Positions 62,696 to 64,000 of a stretch of DNA of 64,000 bases are shown one piece after another. Made by a program: the position numbers and the translations under genes. Positions within the stretch are counted from its first letter, which is position 1. Each line of letters opens with the position of its first letter. The notes below the pieces were generated by a model. The model did no database searches, was not told the origin of the DNA, and saw only the letters and a program-made list of their open reading frames with translations. Source of the stretch: Mesorhizobium sp. WSM4904 (GTDB lineage: Bacteria > Pseudomonadota > Alphaproteobacteria > Rhizobiales > Rhizobiaceae); assembly GCF_029674545.1 (NCBI RefSeq), contig NZ_CP121354.1:124001-188000 (forward strand), read 5' to 3'.

Positions 62696-63550
62696 ATGAC
62701 TTCCGTATTATCCCGTCTCGTGCTTGCGTGCATGCTGCTGCCGTGCCTGTGGATGGCGGCGGACGCGCAAGCGGTCAGCTTTCCGGAGCTGAACAGTGCC
62801 ATTCCCGGCCATCAGGACGTCACCTATCTCGACCTTGCCAGGATGATCGTCCCCGATCTCGCCGCCGGCGATGACGGTTTCTACAAGGGAAGCGCGCCGA
62901 TCGAGATGCGCCACATACTCGGCGGCGACGAGGGCGGCTCGCCACCCGAGACCATCAACCTGCCGAACGCCGCCGTTCTTTCCATCAAGGCCGGCGGCAG
63001 GGAGCGGCTGACCATGCTTTTCGACCTCGGGCAGGCGCAAGACAGCGCCGAAGGATTTGCGGTGCTGGCGCTCTACGATCTTTCAGGCAAGCCGAGACTG
63101 CTCGACGCGGTCAATGTCGGAACCGACCAGAGCAGCTATTTTCGCGATCCCGGCAAGCTCGCGCTCGGTCCCGGCGACGACGCGCTCATCACCATGAGCA
63201 CGCATTTCAATTCGAACCAGGGTTATGTCAGCACGATCCTGGTCGTGGTCCGTGACGACCGTTTCGAGCCGATCGATCAGATCGACACGTTCGACGAGAA
63301 TGTCTGTGCCTACAGGCGCACGCAGGACCTGTCCTTCCAGACGCCCGGTGACGAAAAGCCCTACGCGGCGATCAGGGCGACGGTGACCGATGCCACCGTG
63401 CCGAGCGGCGAAAACTGCGAGGAGCCGCCGCCCGAAGCCGCCTCGCGCGACATCTCGGTCACCTATCGTTGGGACAAGGCCAAGTCGCGTTATGCGAAGG
63501 ATTCAGACGCCTTCGAGAAATTGGCAGCAGAGAACGCCGAACGCTTCTGA
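62696..63550 (+). CDS. Exported protein of unknown function
   Basis: A 284-aa protein with a Sec signal (MTSVLSRLVLACMLLPCLWM, cleavage near ADAQA). The mature part begins VSFPELNSAIPGHQDVTYLD and is a soluble domain without recognised motifs; two cysteines (NVCAYRR and ENCEEPPPE) could form a disulfide. VTYRWDKAKSRYAKDSDAFEKLA closes it. The start ATG 62696 is set by the signal peptide and GAGGGGGCG upstream; the longer frame would translate the repeat. Confidence 0.8.
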   Translation: MTSVLSRLVLACMLLPCLWMAADAQAVSFPELNSAIPGHQDVTYLDLARMIVPDLAAGDDGFYKGSAPIEMRHILGGDEGGSPPETINLPNAAVLSIKAGGRERLTMLFDLGQAQDSAEGFAVLALYDLSGKPRLLDAVNVGTDQSSYFRDPGKLALGPGDDALITMSTHFNSNQGYVSTILVVVRDDRFEPIDQIDTFDENVCAYRRTQDLSFQTPGDEKPYAAIRATVTDATVPSGENCEEPPPEAASRDISVTYRWDKAKSRYAKDSDAFEKLAAENAERF

Positions 63551-63629
63551 ACCAACCGCATTCGTTTGCCCGGGCCGGCGGGCCGCGATAAATTCCCCCT
63601 ACAATCCCCTCTCATGATTGAGGAGCGCC

Positions 63630-64000
63630 ATGGACAAGGGCAAGATTTTTCGCGATCTGCATGCCTCGACTTTCGTCATGCCCAATCCCTGGGATGTCGG
63701 CACGACGAAGCTTCTGACCTCTTTCGGCTTCAAGGCGCTGGCCACGACCAGCGCCGGTTTCGCCTTCTCGCGCGGCCTGCCTGACGGCGCCGTGACGTTC
63801 GAGGCCATGATCCACCATTGCCGCGAGGTGACGGCGGCGACCGAGCTGCCGGTTTCGGCCGACCTCGAACGCGGCAAGGGCGACAGCCCCGAGCAGGCGG
63901 CCGAAACCATCTTCGCGGCCGAGGCAGCCGGCCTTGCCGGCTGCTCGATCGAGGACCATACCGGCGACCCCGACAACCCGATCTATGAGTTCTCGCATGC
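63630..64000 (+). CDS. Isocitrate lyase/PEP-mutase-family protein, N-terminal part
   Basis: The first 123 codons are in the window; the frame is open at the right edge. MDKGKIFRDLHASTFVMPNPWDVGTTKLL-type start, FKALATTSAGFAFSRG, LPVSADLERGKGD and GCSIEDHTGD match the PEP-mutase/ICL-like group that includes oxaloacetate decarboxylases and 2-methylisocitrate lyase relatives. The aspartates of SADLE and IEDHTG would bind magnesium. ATG 63630 follows GAGGAGCGCC. Confidence 0.85.
   Translation, partial: MDKGKIFRDLHASTFVMPNPWDVGTTKLLTSFGFKALATTSAGFAFSRGLPDGAVTFEAMIHHCREVTAATELPVSADLERGKGDSPEQAAETIFAAEAAGLAGCSIEDHTGDPDNPIYEFSH

Overview
The window is high-GC DNA from an alphaproteobacterium of the Rhizobiales, most like Mesorhizobium. 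The evidence is the set of gene families (an FdsGBACD-type NAD formate dehydrogenase, an ETF lysine methyltransferase beside an acyl-CoA ligase, DUF6356 and DUF1127 proteins) and the many GC-rich palindromic intergenic repeats. The genus is an inference. No rRNA, tRNA, CRISPR array, prophage or insertion sequence was recognised. The content looks chromosomal, mostly catabolic, with some housekeeping genes (pgi, mrp, ilvD, prfC, dut).

Layout. 0-2.7 kb: dipeptide ABC transporter genes dppA-dppB-(dppC) on the minus strand, running off the left edge. 3.2-8.3 kb: acyl-CoA ligase and ETF-type methyltransferase (+) converging on pgi and a HAD phosphatase (-). 8.4-8.7 kb: a tandem array with a period near 23 bp, upstream of a MocR-type regulator. 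10.5-14.4 kb: an MttB-family methyltransferase and a sugar-acid dehydratase. 14.6-18.6 kb: CoxG-like protein, Mrp, a VOC protein, PiT phosphate transporter with its PhoU-like partner. 18.8-26.4 kb: LysR regulator, a perfect 23-bp operator-like palindrome, then fdsG-fdsB-fdsA-fdhD-fdsD. 26.5-30 kb: a hydrolase/cyclase/LuxR fusion regulator and four small stress- or SnoaL-type proteins. 30.2-36.1 kb: a ydcSTUV-patD putrescine/polyamine locus (-). 36.3-44.7 kb: LysR and DeoR regulators, a leader with a strong terminator, a choline-kinase-like gene coupled to a FAD/GcvT demethylase, a methyltransferase, a second kinase and an EamA exporter. 45-53 kb: cytosine deaminase-like enzyme, MsbA-like ABC exporter, ilvD, a PhnB-like protein, prfC and a DUF1127 protein. 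53-60.7 kb: DUF4242 and His-rich secreted proteins, a winged-helix regulator, an amino-acid oxidase-like protein, an amidase, and duplicated class II glutamine amidotransferases, one broken by a single amber codon. 60.8-64 kb: Lrp regulator, dut, HAD phosphatase, a secreted protein and a partial PEP-mutase-family enzyme.

A common thread is use of N-methylated and amine compounds: polyamine uptake and oxidation, an MttB-family methyltransferase, a dimethylglycine/sarcosine dehydrogenase-like enzyme that would load C1 units on tetrahydrofolate, and formate dehydrogenase as a C1 sink. The best candidate for an undescribed system is the kinase-FAD/GcvT locus at 37.3-44.7 kb with its terminator-bearing leader. 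Second are the 23-bp periodic array before the MocR gene and the hydrolase/dead-cyclase/LuxR fusion.
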